This document shows, in pieces, positions 53,469-62,214 of a stretch of 64,000 nucleotides of DNA. Both the position numbers and the translations under genes were made by a program. The notes beneath the pieces were generated by a model. That model was not told the origin of the DNA. It worked only from the letters and a program-made list of their open reading frames with translations, and did no database searches. Position 1 is the first letter of the stretch, and the number at the start of each line of letters is the position of its first letter. The stretch comes from Methanobacteriota archaeon (GTDB lineage: Archaea > Halobacteriota > Methanomicrobia > Methanomicrobiales > Methanospirillaceae), in contig JAKPPV010000024.1 in NCBI GenBank assembly GCA_029547145.1, positions 62,001 to 126,000 on the forward strand. The letters are read 5' to 3'.

Positions 53469-54701
53469 ATGCGGTCCGTCCTCCTTCTCGTCAGTCTGGT
53501 CGCGATGGCGCTGGTTGCCGGTGCAGGGGCGAGCATCCCCACGCTGCCGGACGGGTTCACCCTGCCTCCGACCAACCTCCCCACCACCGATCCCGTTGCG
53601 CCGACCTCATCCGTCGCGCCGATCGTCACCGCCTCGGGCAACCAGCTCCAGCTGGTCTCCACCCAGCTCGTTCCATCGGTGCTGATGCGGGGTGACCGTG
53701 GCACGCTCGTGATCGAGGTCGCGAACACGGGAACGGCACCGGTTCGGATCTCACAGGCGACGCTCACCGCGGACGGCGCTGTGACGGTCGAGGACGACCC
53801 GTACCGTACGGTCGGGTTGATCGGTGCCGGCAACCGGATGAGCTTCACCTACTCGGTCCGGGCAGGGTCTCCGGACGGCATCGCCTACCCCGTCTTCTCG
53901 CTCATGGTACCGGACGGACGGGGTCTCCGGGTGCCGGTCCCGATCCGGGTCGACAGCACCGGACCAGTGGTCTCGTTCATCGAACGCCCCGACGTCTTCA
54001 CCCCCGGGCGAAGCGATCTGGTCGTCCTCTCCATCGGAAACCCCCGGCAGTCCACCCTGAACGGCGTGATGGTCACCCCCCGCGGGACCGGGTTCACCAC
54101 GAAACCCTCCTCGGTCTTCATCGGTGAACTCCCGAGGAACGGTCAATCGCGCGCGGGTTTCAACCTGACCCCGGATGAGAACGCCACCCTCGGGTTCGAC
54201 CTGGTCTATTATAATGGCCAAAACCGGCATGTCCTGCCGATCGCCCTCCCGGTCGAGTACGGGAAGTCGAAGCAGCGGGCGGAGCTCCTTCTCTCCAACT
54301 TCGTGCTCGAACAGACTGGAGGGGTCTACCGGCTGACGGGCGACATCAATAATGCCGGACTCCGACCTGCCCGCTCGGTGGTGATCGCCCCGGGCCCGGA
54401 GGTGGAGCCGGCAGACCCCTACCCGCGGTATGTGATCGGCTCGCTCGAGCCGGACGACTTCGCCTCGTTCGAGCTCAACTTCCGTGCTGCGGATGGCGGG
54501 CCGGTGCCGCTGGTGATCAGCTATAAGGACGAGAACGGGGACGCCTTCGAGGAGCATGCCCGTGCCACCACGCAGATCAACCAGACCGGCAGAGGCGGTT
54601 CCGCCTCTCCCGGCGAACCCGTGCCGCTCGCGTGGATCGTTCTCGGGCTCGTGCTCGTCGCCGGTGTCGGCTACCTGATCGTGCGCTCATGGAGACAGTG
54701 A
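53469..54701 (+). CDS. S-layer-like secreted protein (COG1361 type) with C-terminal anchor
   Basis: A 410-residue exported protein: a signal peptide (about 1-21), a Pro/Thr-rich segment, then three CARDB/COG1361-type beta domains (about 60-370), for example VLMRGDRGTLVIEVANTGTA and LVVLSIGNPRQSTLNGVMVT. A single C-terminal helix (about 383-402) and a short basic tail follow. It is the presumed extracellular partner of the ABC proteins encoded immediately downstream, overlapping the ATPase gene by 13 bases. That architecture recurs in archaeal envelope exporters. Confidence 0.85.
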   Translation: MRSVLLLVSLVAMALVAGAGASIPTLPDGFTLPPTNLPTTDPVAPTSSVAPIVTASGNQLQLVSTQLVPSVLMRGDRGTLVIEVANTGTAPVRISQATLTADGAVTVEDDPYRTVGLIGAGNRMSFTYSVRAGSPDGIAYPVFSLMVPDGRGLRVPVPIRVDSTGPVVSFIERPDVFTPGRSDLVVLSIGNPRQSTLNGVMVTPRGTGFTTKPSSVFIGELPRNGQSRAGFNLTPDENATLGFDLVYYNGQNRHVLPIALPVEYGKSKQRAELLLSNFVLEQTGGVYRLTGDINNAGLRPARSVVIAPGPEVEPADPYPRYVIGSLEPDDFASFELNFRAADGGPVPLVISYKDENGDAFEEHARATTQINQTGRGGSASPGEPVPLAWIVLGLVLVAGVGYLIVRSWRQ

Positions 54702-55405
54702 AAGCGGCAGGAGAGGACGACCCGGTCCTGATCCGGTTCGACGAGGTCTCCAAGGTCTACTCCCTCCCCGCCGGAGACGTCGTGGCCCTGGATCGCATCT
54801 CCCTCACGGTCGAGCGGGGTGAGTTCATCGCGATCATGGGACCATCAGGATCGGGAAAGACGACCCTTCTCAATCTGATCGGGTGCCTGGATGTTCCCAC
54901 CTCGGGCCGGCTGGTGATCAACGGGCACGACGTTGCTGACCTCTCCGATGACGACCTCACCTACCTGAGGCGCGACACGATCGGGTTCATCTTCCAGCAC
55001 TTCAACCTGATCCCGCTCCTCTCGGTGCTCGAGAATGTCGAGTATCCGCTGATCCTGAAGTGCCGGGACCGGAACGCCTGCGGGATGAAACCGTACGAGG
55101 TCCTGCGGGCGGCGGGACTCGATGACGAACGGCTCTATACCCACAAGCCGACGGAGCTCTCGGGGGGTCAGCAGCAGCGGGTGGCGATCGCCCGAGCGAT
55201 CGTGAACGATCCATCGCTCCTCCTCTGTGATGAACCGACGGGGAACCTCGATCAGAAGACCGGCGGAGCGATCATGGACCTCCTCGCCGAGATGAACCGG
55301 ATGGGAAAGACGATCATCATGGTCACCCACGATACCGGTGTCGCCGCCTTCGCCCACCGTCAGGTACGGATCGTCGACGGCCGGATCATGGAGGATACGG
55401 GATGA
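54689..55405 (+). CDS. ABC transporter ATPase, MacB/LolD type
   Basis: A 238-residue ATP-binding subunit. Walker A is IMGPSGSGKTTLLNLIG, the Q-loop is GFIFQHFNLIPLLSV, the signature ELSGGQQQRVAIARAIVNDP, Walker B LLLCDEPTGNLD, and the switch His is in IIMVTHDTG. The start ATG 54689 lies inside the S-layer-like gene; the longer frame from 54632 would need the same overlap to grow. The 3' end overlaps the permease by four bases. Type VII (MacB-like) exporters use mechanical transmission rather than substrate passage through the membrane. Confidence 0.95.
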   Translation: METVKAAGEDDPVLIRFDEVSKVYSLPAGDVVALDRISLTVERGEFIAIMGPSGSGKTTLLNLIGCLDVPTSGRLVINGHDVADLSDDDLTYLRRDTIGFIFQHFNLIPLLSVLENVEYPLILKCRDRNACGMKPYEVLRAAGLDDERLYTHKPTELSGGQQQRVAIARAIVNDPSLLLCDEPTGNLDQKTGGAIMDLLAEMNRMGKTIIMVTHDTGVAAFAHRQVRIVDGRIMEDTG

Positions 55406-56568
55406 GCAGGACGTTCTTCGAGTTCGCCCGGCGGAACCTGCAGCGGAACCTGTTCCGGTCCCTGCTCGCGGTCGTCGGGATCGTGATCGGTGTCCTCGCG
55501 ATCTCGTCGATGGGGATCCTGGGCAACAGCCTGACCCTCTCGGTCACCGAGGAGCTCTCCACGGTCGGGGACTCCCTCTCCGTGATCCCGCATTCGGGCC
55601 AGGGCTCGCAGTTCGGCGCCGGGCTGGTGCAGGACCGGATCTCCGAGCGACAGGTGCAGGACCTGCGGCGGATCGCCGGATCGAACCCGGTGATCCCGTT
55701 CTACTCGACGGCCGACAGGATACAGGTCGGCACGAAGTCCGGCGTGGTCTCGATCTACGCCATGGACACGGACGATATACCGAAGCTGGTCGAGGTGGAC
55801 AGAGGTATCCTGATCCGGGGAAACAGTGGAGTACTCGCAGGACCACGGGTGGTATCCCAGTTCGACCTCAAGGTCGGTTCCCAGATCCGATTCGAGAACG
55901 GGGATACCCAGCGCGTGGTCGGCATCCTGAAGGAGCGAGGGCTGGGGTTCGACATCCAGCCCGACTACGCACTGATCGTCCCGAGCAGGTGGTACGAGGA
56001 CCGGAACGATGAGAAGGGCTATGACCAGGTGATCATCAAGGTGCGGAACCTCGACGACGTCGATGTGCTCGAGAAGGCGATAGACAACCGGTTCAACCGG
56101 CGCGAGGACGTCCTCGATACCTTCTCGTCCAAGGAGATCCTGAGCAGCATCCAGCAGGTCTTCGGCCAGATCTCCACCTTCACGACCGCGATCGGAGGCA
56201 TCTCGCTGATCGTTGCGGGCATCTCCATCCTGAACGTGATGATGATGTCGGTCACGGAGCGGACCAAGGAGATCGGGATCCTCCGATCGATCGGGACGCT
56301 ACGGAGCGAGATCCGGCAGATGTTCATCTACGAGGCACTGATGCTCGGGGCGATCGGGTCGGTGCTCGGCGGACTCCTCTCGTTCGGGGGGGGATACCTG
56401 ATCTCCCTGTTGATGCTCCAGACGACGAAGTACCTCTTCCATCCGTCAAGCCTCTCCTCCATCGCGCTGGGAATGGGCTTCGGGATCGCGACGGCGCTCC
56501 TCTCCGGCCTCTATCCGGCCTGGAAGGCATCGAACCTGAGCCCGATCGAGGCCCTCCGGTACGAATAG
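55402..56568 (+). CDS. ABC transporter permease, MacB/FtsX type
   Basis: A 388-residue permease with the MacB-like plan: one N-terminal helix (about 19-42), a large extracytoplasmic MacB_PCD domain (about 43-250) and three C-terminal helices in the FtsX domain (about 262-385). The cytoplasmic coupling segment is MMSVTERTKEIGILRSIGTL, and a YPAWKASNLSPIEALRYE end is diagnostic. It forms a transporter with the upstream ATPase. Substrate is unknown; neighbouring envelope proteins suggest lipid, lipoprotein or stress-linked work. Confidence 0.93.
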   Translation: MSRTFFEFARRNLQRNLFRSLLAVVGIVIGVLAISSMGILGNSLTLSVTEELSTVGDSLSVIPHSGQGSQFGAGLVQDRISERQVQDLRRIAGSNPVIPFYSTADRIQVGTKSGVVSIYAMDTDDIPKLVEVDRGILIRGNSGVLAGPRVVSQFDLKVGSQIRFENGDTQRVVGILKERGLGFDIQPDYALIVPSRWYEDRNDEKGYDQVIIKVRNLDDVDVLEKAIDNRFNRREDVLDTFSSKEILSSIQQVFGQISTFTTAIGGISLIVAGISILNVMMMSVTERTKEIGILRSIGTLRSEIRQMFIYEALMLGAIGSVLGGLLSFGGGYLISLLMLQTTKYLFHPSSLSSIALGMGFGIATALLSGLYPAWKASNLSPIEALRYE

Positions 56569-56574
56569 CCTCGT

Positions 56575-57273
56575 TTACCTTTTTCCCCCCGCATCGAGCG
56601 AACTGGCGATCTTCCTGCCGGTGACGAGCCACATCCCCGGTACGAGAACGATCACCAGGAGGGCGGCGCCGACGATCTCGAGCGATACAAGCAGGTTGAA
56701 TGCCGCATGAAGGGCGATCGCCAGCAGGAGCCCGTGGACGACGGGCAGGTGGCCGAAGGTGGCAGGCCTTGTCAGGCTCTGGCCAAGCGCGAACCCCCAC
56801 ATCGCCGACATCAACGCATGGCCCGGTACGGAGAGGATCCCCCTGACGATCGAGAGCTCGAGGGGGAGAGAAAGCGTCTCCGAGTATGCTGCAACGATGT
56901 AGAGTACATTTTCGAGTGCCGCAAACCCGAGGGCGGCGGTGACCGCATAGACGATCCCGTCGATCGGCTCGTCGAAGACAGGGTGGCGAAAGACGAAGTG
57001 ATAGACGACGAGAAACTTTCCGAGTTCCTCGACGATGGGTGCCACGATCACCGCGATGAGGAACTCCGATGGTACGACGAGCCCGATCAACCCCTCGACG
57101 AGGGCGGCAGGGATCGTCGAGGCCATCCCGAGCAAGAAGATCCACAGGATCCAGGAACGGGGTTCAGGGTCGTAACGGTCCTTGATGTAGAAATACCAGA
57201 GCCAGAAGAGCGCCGGCGCAAGGCCCAGGACCAGGAGGGACGCGATCTCCTGAACCATCGAGAGGCGTGACAT
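56575..57273 (-). CDS. PrsW-family membrane protease
   Basis: A 232-residue membrane protein of about seven helices. It carries the PrsW/CPBP-like motifs: APIVEELGKFLVVYHFVF (Glu-Glu), then GIVYAVTAALGFAALENVLYI (Glu-Asn) and PGHALMSAMWGFALG (His), which match the intramembrane metalloprotease family. PrsW cleaves anti-sigma factors in Bacillus; a target in an archaeon is unknown. ATG 57273 is given; ATG 57258 fits the promoter better, since the TATA-like tatataagc at 57281-57289 lies about 25-30 bases upstream of it. It diverges from thiD. Confidence 0.85.
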   Translation of the reverse strand: MSRLSMVQEIASLLVLGLAPALFWLWYFYIKDRYDPEPRSWILWIFLLGMASTIPAALVEGLIGLVVPSEFLIAVIVAPIVEELGKFLVVYHFVFRHPVFDEPIDGIVYAVTAALGFAALENVLYIVAAYSETLSLPLELSIVRGILSVPGHALMSAMWGFALGQSLTRPATFGHLPVVHGLLLAIALHAAFNLLVSLEIVGAALLVIVLVPGMWLVTGRKIASSLDAGGKR

Positions 57274-57280
57274 GGCCCCG

Positions 57281-57289
57281 TATATAAGC
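57281..57289. promoter_or_regulatory. Shared divergent TATA element (tatataagc)
   Basis: This A/T string serves thiD (start codons at 57321 and 57342) and the PrsW gene (57258 or 57273). Its reverse orientation places the PrsW transcript start near 57258, consistent with a leaderless message. Confidence 0.45.
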
Positions 57290-57320
57290 ATGCCGAAATG
57301 GATCGAAGGTTCCTTCCGGC

Positions 57321-58160
57321 ATGGGCTCGTTCTTCTCACCGATGAAGGTCGTCTATGCCTGCACGATCGCGGGCTCGGACCCCTCGGGGGGCGCGGGGAT
57401 CCAGGTGGATCTCAGGACTCTTGCCTCCCTGGGTATCTGGGGGCTCTCTGTTATCACGGCGCTGACTGCACAGTCTCCGTCCGCCGTCCGGCGGGTCGAG
57501 CCCGTTCCTCCCCCGATGATCGCGTCCCAATGCGAGGCCCTGCTCGAGGCCTTTCCGATCGGGGCCTTTAAAACCGGAATGCTGGGGACGGCAGCGGCGT
57601 GCCGCGCGGTGGCGGACCTCCTTCCCGGAGACATCCCGCTGGTCATCGACCCGGTGATGGTCGCGACCAGCGGGGGACGGCTCCTCGACGAGGACGCGGT
57701 CGAAGCCATGATAGAGCATCTCCTTCCCCGCGCCACACTCCTCGTCCCGAACCTGGACGAGGCTGAGGTCCTGACGGGCCGGCCGGTCCGGGACCTGCAG
57801 GAGATGCGCGAGGTCGGCGAAGCCCTCCGCGCCCTCGGAGCAGGGGCCGTCCTGGTGAAGGGGGGCCACGCCGCAGGCCCCGAGGCGGTCGATCTGCTGG
57901 TGGACGGGGCGGGGGCCCACCCGTTCTCCGCCCCCCGTCTCCCGTTCGAGGTCCACGGGTCGGGCTGCTGCCTGTCTGCCGCGATCGCGGGGGGACTCGC
58001 CCTAGGTCTCCCGCTCAGGGAGGCGGTCGCTCTCGGGAAGAACGTCGTCTCGGGGGCGATCGCCGCCTCGATCCCGGCCCCCGACGGCCGGAGGATGGCA
58101 AACCCTCGCCCGGTCCATTCACCCCCCTGCGGGTGCTTCCCCCCGCCCGGCTCGCCCTGA
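57321..58160 (+). CDS. thiD: Hydroxymethylpyrimidine/phosphomethylpyrimidine kinase
   Basis: ThiD phosphorylates HMP to HMP-PP in thiamine synthesis. The ribokinase-fold protein has VYACTIAGSDPSGGAGIQVD near the N-terminus, the adenine-binding LLVPNLDEAEVLTGRPV and the GSGCCLSAAIAGGLALGLPL anion-hole motif (usually GTGCTLSAAI; here both Thr are replaced, by Ser and Cys). ATG 57342 is the family-typical start, ATG 57321 adds seven residues. No C-terminal ThiN domain is fused; the last 40 residues are Pro/Cys-rich and atypical (SPPCGCFPPPGSP), perhaps the remnant of one. Confidence 0.92.
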   Translation: MGSFFSPMKVVYACTIAGSDPSGGAGIQVDLRTLASLGIWGLSVITALTAQSPSAVRRVEPVPPPMIASQCEALLEAFPIGAFKTGMLGTAAACRAVADLLPGDIPLVIDPVMVATSGGRLLDEDAVEAMIEHLLPRATLLVPNLDEAEVLTGRPVRDLQEMREVGEALRALGAGAVLVKGGHAAGPEAVDLLVDGAGAHPFSAPRLPFEVHGSGCCLSAAIAGGLALGLPLREAVALGKNVVSGAIAASIPAPDGRRMANPRPVHSPPCGCFPPPGSP

Positions 58161-58780
58161 CATGTCTCCCCCAGAATACGCGTGCATCCCCCTCCATCCC
58201 GGGACCCCCGCCCAACCGACCGTCCGCAGTACCTCACGGAGCCCGTGGTGTTCCGTGGTTCTGGTCTGCGGTGACCGCTCGTCCAGAATTGCACGATCGG
58301 GCATCCCCGGTATCGGTCGCAGGTCTTAGTGCTTTCGGAGACGTTCGTCTCCGTCGGAGGGGGCGGACCATCCGTGAAACGGACCATCCGGACCACCCCA
58401 ACGCGGGAGAGGAGGGTGGCAGAGACCGGCCGTTTGGATGCGGTGGCAGGCAGGCTCGAAGCAGAGGTCGAGAGGCCTTCACCCATCACCTGAGCCCTCC
58501 TCGACGATACCATGTTTCGCTGGACACCCCCTTCGAGGGGCCCGGTCAGGATTGGGTACTGCAACGTTGAGCCGATCCCCCGGGTCGGCCCGTTGCAGGT
58601 GGGATGGCGAATGGGAGTCCCGATCGGATGAACGGCGGCATGCACGTGAAATCGCCCGATCTCGTTGCCGGGCACCTGTCGGAGATACGGCCTGAACAGT
58701 CCCGGGCCCAGCAACCTCGAACGAATGGGAATTCGGCGCGGGTCCGGTGTTGTATCGGGCCTCAACCCACAATTCACGCA
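58161..58780. other. Non-coding interval of about 620 bases before tbp
   Basis: No supportable gene lies here, although long shadow frames exist on both strands. The interval is GC-rich until 58780 and then drops sharply to A/T-rich promoter sequence. A short inverted string, gagacgttcgtctc at 58341-58354, is a near-palindrome of unknown role. Confidence 0.4.
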
Positions 58781-58782
58781 CC

Positions 58783-58819
58783 AAATATATTTAAATCCTT
58801 TAAGTGATGTATATAAACT
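58783..58819 (+). promoter_or_regulatory. A/T-rich promoter of tbp
   Basis: Two A/T strings, aaatatatttaaat (58783-58796) and tatataaac (58811-58819), precede ATG 58823. The first lies 27-40 bases upstream and can be the TATA box. The second sits at the start codon, where TBP binding would block the transcript, so autoregulation by TBP is possible. Confidence 0.5.
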
Positions 58820-58822
58820 AGC

Positions 58823-59377
58823 ATGAAGCCGGAGGAGTCCCTGCGCATCGAGAATATTGTCGCCTCGGCGAAGGTGACCGACGCCCTCGACCTGCCGAGC
58901 ATCGCGTCGAACATCGAAGGAGCCGAGTACGACAAGAAGCGTTTCCCGGGCGTCGTGATTCGGATGAAGGACCCGAAGATCGCGGCCCTCATCTTCAACT
59001 CGGGAAAGGTGGTCCTGACCGGCGCGAAGTCCGTCGAGAGCCTGGATCGGGGTCTGGCGATCCTTGGAGACCTGCTCCGTTCGCTCGATGTCCCGATCCC
59101 CGACGAGCTCACCTACAAGATCCAGAACATTGTCACGTCCGCCGATCTCGGCTCAACGATCAACCTCAACAAGATCGCCGTCGGTTTCAACCTCGACCGG
59201 ATCGAGTACGAGCCCGAACAGTTCCCCGGACTCGTCTACCGCCTCGAGGATCCCAAGGTGGTCCTGCTCCTCTTCGGCTCGGGGAAGCTGATCATCACCG
59301 GCGGCAAGAACACCGGTGATGCCAGGCGCGCGGTGGAGCGAATTATCAGCGATCTCAAGAAACTGGGTCTCCTTTAA
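58823..59377 (+). CDS. tbp: TATA-box-binding protein
   Basis: TBP recognises promoters and recruits TFB and RNA polymerase. The 184-residue protein has the two symmetric TBP repeats: RIENIVASAKVTDALDLPSI, then RFPGVVIRMKDPKIAALIFNSGK in the first half; KIQNIVTSADLGSTINLNKI, then FPGLVYRLEDPKVVLLLFGSGK in the second. The minor-groove-binding residues in both stirrups look intact. It is monocistronic, with a strong A/T-rich promoter. Its stop overlaps the convergent PEBP gene. Confidence 0.97.
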   Translation: MKPEESLRIENIVASAKVTDALDLPSIASNIEGAEYDKKRFPGVVIRMKDPKIAALIFNSGKVVLTGAKSVESLDRGLAILGDLLRSLDVPIPDELTYKIQNIVTSADLGSTINLNKIAVGFNLDRIEYEPEQFPGLVYRLEDPKVVLLLFGSGKLIITGGKNTGDARRAVERIISDLKKLGLL

Positions 59378-59829
59378 CGGCCATAGAGGGCCTGTGCCTC
59401 GCCGAACTGGAGTACCCGCCCCTGCATTGCCTCCGCAAGCGCCGGCAACCGTGCTCCCGGGGCGAGCGGTATCATGCTGTCCAGGGCATAGACCTTGAAG
59501 TAGTACCGGTGAACCTGTCCCTTCGGTGGACAGGGCCCTCCATACCCGATCCTCCCGAAGTCGTTTGTTCCCTGGCGCAGACTGATCGGGAAGGTTGCCT
59601 CCGGTTCCTTCGGTATATCCTCCGGAATGATCGAGACCACCTCCATGTTCCAGCAGAGCCAGTGGACGAACGATCCACGGGGTGCGTCCGGGTCGTTCAG
59701 GACCAGTGCGAGTGAACGGACGTCGTCCTCGATCCCCCTGATCTCGATCGCGGGCGATATATCGGCACCATCGCACGTATAGTTCGGGGGAAAGTGCTGG
59801 ATTGGAAGCTTGACCCTGAGCGGTTTCAT
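59374..59829 (-). CDS. YbhB/YbcL-type PEBP-family protein
   Basis: A 151-residue PEBP-fold protein (phosphatidylethanolamine-binding protein superfamily). Typical motifs are NYTCDGADISPAIEIRG, then LALVLNDPDAPRGSFVHWLCW with the ligand-site Asp-Pro-Asp and His, RIGYGGPCPPKGQVHRYYF with the conserved Gly-Pro-Pro and His, and a C-terminal helix. Start ATG 59829 is chosen because the family begins KPLRVKLPI; the longer frame is rejected. The function of archaeal members is unknown. A divergent paralogue lies just upstream on the same strand. Confidence 0.9.
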   Translation of the reverse strand: MKPLRVKLPIQHFPPNYTCDGADISPAIEIRGIEDDVRSLALVLNDPDAPRGSFVHWLCWNMEVVSIIPEDIPKEPEATFPISLRQGTNDFGRIGYGGPCPPKGQVHRYYFKVYALDSMIPLAPGARLPALAEAMQGRVLQFGEAQALYGR

Positions 59830-59883
59830 CTTTTCACGTCGAGCAACTGGTTGCCTGAGCGGATAAACCTGATGCAACGAGCC

Positions 59884-60339
59884 TCACCGGACAAGTGCGA
59901 TCGTGCTGCCGAACTGGACGATATGCCCCCTCATCGCTGCCACGAGCTCATTCCGGTTGAACCCGGGTTCAAGCGGAGGAACGGTGTCCAGCCCGTAGAC
60001 CTTGATGGTCACCTGATGCGGCGGTCCTTCGGGGGCTGCACAGGGTGGTTGCCACCCGATCCGCCCCCCGTCTCCCGTCCCCTGAATCACCCGCACCGGG
60101 AAATCCACGACCGGTTCTGCCGGAATCCCTGGCGGGATCTCCCGTGCCGGTGCGAGACCGGCAGCCAGCCAGATCACGAAGGAGCATCCCGGTTCGAAGG
60201 GGTCGATCGCAATGACGGCGAGAGAGCTGACGCGAGGGTCGAGCGTGCCCAGGCGGATTCGGGGGGAGAGTCCCCTCCCCCTGCAGGTGTGGACGTCGGG
60301 CAACTCGGTGAAGTCCAGCTGAACGGACATCTGTTCCAT
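59884..60339 (-). CDS. Divergent second PEBP-family protein
   Basis: A 151-residue paralogue of the gene above: LSPRIRLGTLDPRVSSLAVI and DPFEPGCSFVIWLAAGLAPA occupy the place of the DPDAP motif, and GRIGWQPPCAAPEGPPHQVT that of the GPxPP motif. The ligand-site His residues are less clear, so binding may have changed. ATG 60339 or 60330 are possible starts; the longer frame to 60399 adds an unlikely basic N-terminus. The stop lies about 55 bases upstream of the first PEBP start, so the two may be co-transcribed. Confidence 0.75.
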   Translation of the reverse strand: MEQMSVQLDFTELPDVHTCRGRGLSPRIRLGTLDPRVSSLAVIAIDPFEPGCSFVIWLAAGLAPAREIPPGIPAEPVVDFPVRVIQGTGDGGRIGWQPPCAAPEGPPHQVTIKVYGLDTVPPLEPGFNRNELVAAMRGHIVQFGSTIALVR

Positions 60340-60410
60340 GATCGGTACCCGGACGGGAATGGTCCACCGACGCAGATAAATTCTCCTGAAGAAAACCAAG
60401 AGATAGGTTC

Positions 60411-61508
60411 ATGCGGGTCAGCTGGCGCCGGTCCCCCGGTACCGAGAACTCCCGTGTCGTGCTGGCGGCGGCGCTGGACCAGGCCGGTCATTCGCTGGAG
60501 GTCTGCGACGGGCCGACCGACCGGGTGACCTGCTACTCCCTCAACGAGACGAACTTCCCGTCCCTCATCCGGGAGATCGCATCGGCAAACTGCATCACCA
60601 TCGCCGGCGGCCCCTCGGCGACCGGGCGATGGGATGAAGTCTGCCGCGTGGCGGACTACGTGGTGATCGGGGAGGGTGAAAGAACACTCCCCCGCCTGCT
60701 CGATATGATCGAGGAGGGCCGGGATGAACCGCTGCCGGGTACGGCCACCGCCGGATGGGGTTTCGTTCCGCCCGACCACGCAGTGCGACTCGATGCCTAT
60801 CCTGCATTCTCCCGGGGTCGGGGATATATCGAGTGCTCACGCGGGTGTCCGCAGGCCTGTGCCTTCTGCCAGACGCCACGCCTCTTCCCCGGGGGGATGC
60901 GCCACCGTTCACTGGATGCCTGTCTGGAGGCCTCGCACCGGCTCAGCGATATCCGGTTCGTCACCCCCAACGCGTTCGCCTACGGCTCCGACGGGAGGAC
61001 ACCCCGGCTCGAGAAGGTCCGGCGGTTACTCTCCTGCCTCTCGCGGCCCGATGCCCGGATCTGGTTCGGAACGTTCCCGAGCGAGGTGAGGCCGGAGTTC
61101 GTGACGGACGAAGCGCTCGAGCTGGTGACCGAATTCTGTGCGAATCGGCGTCTCCACTTCGGACTTCAGTCTGGCAGCGACCGTGTTCTTAAGCGGCTCG
61201 CCAGGGGACATACGGTTGCAGACGGGCTCGAGGCGGTCGACCGGACCCTGGATCACGGTCTCGTCCCCGTGGTCGACCTGATCCTGGGATTTCCATTCGA
61301 GACCGATGATGAACAGGCAGAGACGGTCGCCGTCGCCGTCGAGCTTGCCGGACGGGGGTGTCACCTTCACATGCATGGCTTCTTCCCCCTTCCTGGCACG
61401 CCGCTCGCGGATCGATCTCCCAGACCCCCGATCCCCGCCGCCCGGAGGGTGCTCGGGCGCCTTGCCCTGGCTGGAAAAGCGACGGGATCGCTCGATCTCC
61501 TGGGATAA
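60411..61508 (+). CDS. B12-binding-like/radical SAM protein (MJ1487 type)
   Basis: A 365-residue protein with a cobalamin-binding-like N-terminal domain (about 1-120; SAN then ITIAGGPSATGRWDEV, VADYVVIGEGERTLPRLLD) and a radical SAM domain from about 130. The iron-sulfur ligands are in YIECSRGCPQACAFCQTPRL, the CxxxCxxC of GCPQACAFC. SAM-binding strands follow (RLHFGLQSGSDRVLKRLARG and VDLILGFPFETDDEQ). Such proteins are seen in methanogens, with undetermined substrates. It diverges from the second PEBP gene. Confidence 0.9.
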   Translation: MRVSWRRSPGTENSRVVLAAALDQAGHSLEVCDGPTDRVTCYSLNETNFPSLIREIASANCITIAGGPSATGRWDEVCRVADYVVIGEGERTLPRLLDMIEEGRDEPLPGTATAGWGFVPPDHAVRLDAYPAFSRGRGYIECSRGCPQACAFCQTPRLFPGGMRHRSLDACLEASHRLSDIRFVTPNAFAYGSDGRTPRLEKVRRLLSCLSRPDARIWFGTFPSEVRPEFVTDEALELVTEFCANRRLHFGLQSGSDRVLKRLARGHTVADGLEAVDRTLDHGLVPVVDLILGFPFETDDEQAETVAVAVELAGRGCHLHMHGFFPLPGTPLADRSPRPPIPAARRVLGRLALAGKATGSLDLLG

Positions 61509-61542
61509 GGTTTTGTACTCTTCGCCCGAATACTAGAGGAGT

Positions 61543-62187
61543 ATGATGGATGTCCTCCTGATCGCGGATCTCCACGGTAACTTCGGTAAGATCGAGTCTT
61601 TTCTCGATCTCAACGCCGATGCAATGATCGTGGCCGGAGATATCACCAATTTCGGCCCGGTTGACGCCGTTGAAGGGCTCTTCTCCCGGATCGACATACC
61701 CTGTGTTGCGGTGCCCGGGAACTGCGACCCCCGTGAGATCCTCGATGCGCTCGAGCAATCGGACGCAGTCTCGCTTCATGGGTCCCGCATCTCCCTGGGC
61801 AACCGGGTGACGGTGGCGGGCCTGGGCGGTTCGAACCCGACTCCGTTCCAGACCCCGTTCGAGTTCTCTGAGGAGGAGATCGACCAGATCCTCACGACGA
61901 CCGTCTCAAAGATGGAGAGAACGGTCCACAACGTCCTCCTCTCCCATTGTCCCCCACACGGGGCGCTCGACCTGGTCGAGAGTCGTCACGTCGGCTCGAC
62001 GAGCGTACGCAACCACCTCAAGGCCTTTGATCTGGTGTGCTGCGCCCATATCCACGAACAGCGGGGCGTGACCGATCTCGACGGTGTCAGGATCGTGAAC
62101 CCCGGAATGGCCTCCGACGGGAACTGTGCCCTGATACACTTCGGGGATGTGGCAAAAGAGATCACCGTCGAACTGATCACCGTCTGA
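61543..62187 (+). CDS. Calcineurin-like metallophosphoesterase
   Basis: A 214-residue protein of the COG2129-type phosphoesterase family. The metal-binding residues are DVLLIADLHGNFGKIE (Asp-x-His), VAGDITNFGP (Asp), VPGNCDPREIL (Asn), then LLSHCPPHGALD and VCCAHIHEQRGV (His residues). The ATG at 61543 is preceded by agagga; ATG 61546 is an equally good alternative. The substrate (cyclic nucleotide or other phosphodiester) is unknown. A T6 tract at 62215-62220 ends it. Confidence 0.92.
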   Translation: MMDVLLIADLHGNFGKIESFLDLNADAMIVAGDITNFGPVDAVEGLFSRIDIPCVAVPGNCDPREILDALEQSDAVSLHGSRISLGNRVTVAGLGGSNPTPFQTPFEFSEEEIDQILTTTVSKMERTVHNVLLSHCPPHGALDLVESRHVGSTSVRNHLKAFDLVCCAHIHEQRGVTDLDGVRIVNPGMASDGNCALIHFGDVAKEITVELITV

Positions 62188-62214
62188 ACCAGTCAGTCAG
62201 ATCAGTTCCGCTCC

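Noticed and set aside
57353-58777. A 474-codon minus-strand frame across thiD
   Set aside because: It is a shadow of thiD and the intergenic region: low-complexity Pro/Arg composition, no motif and no promoter.
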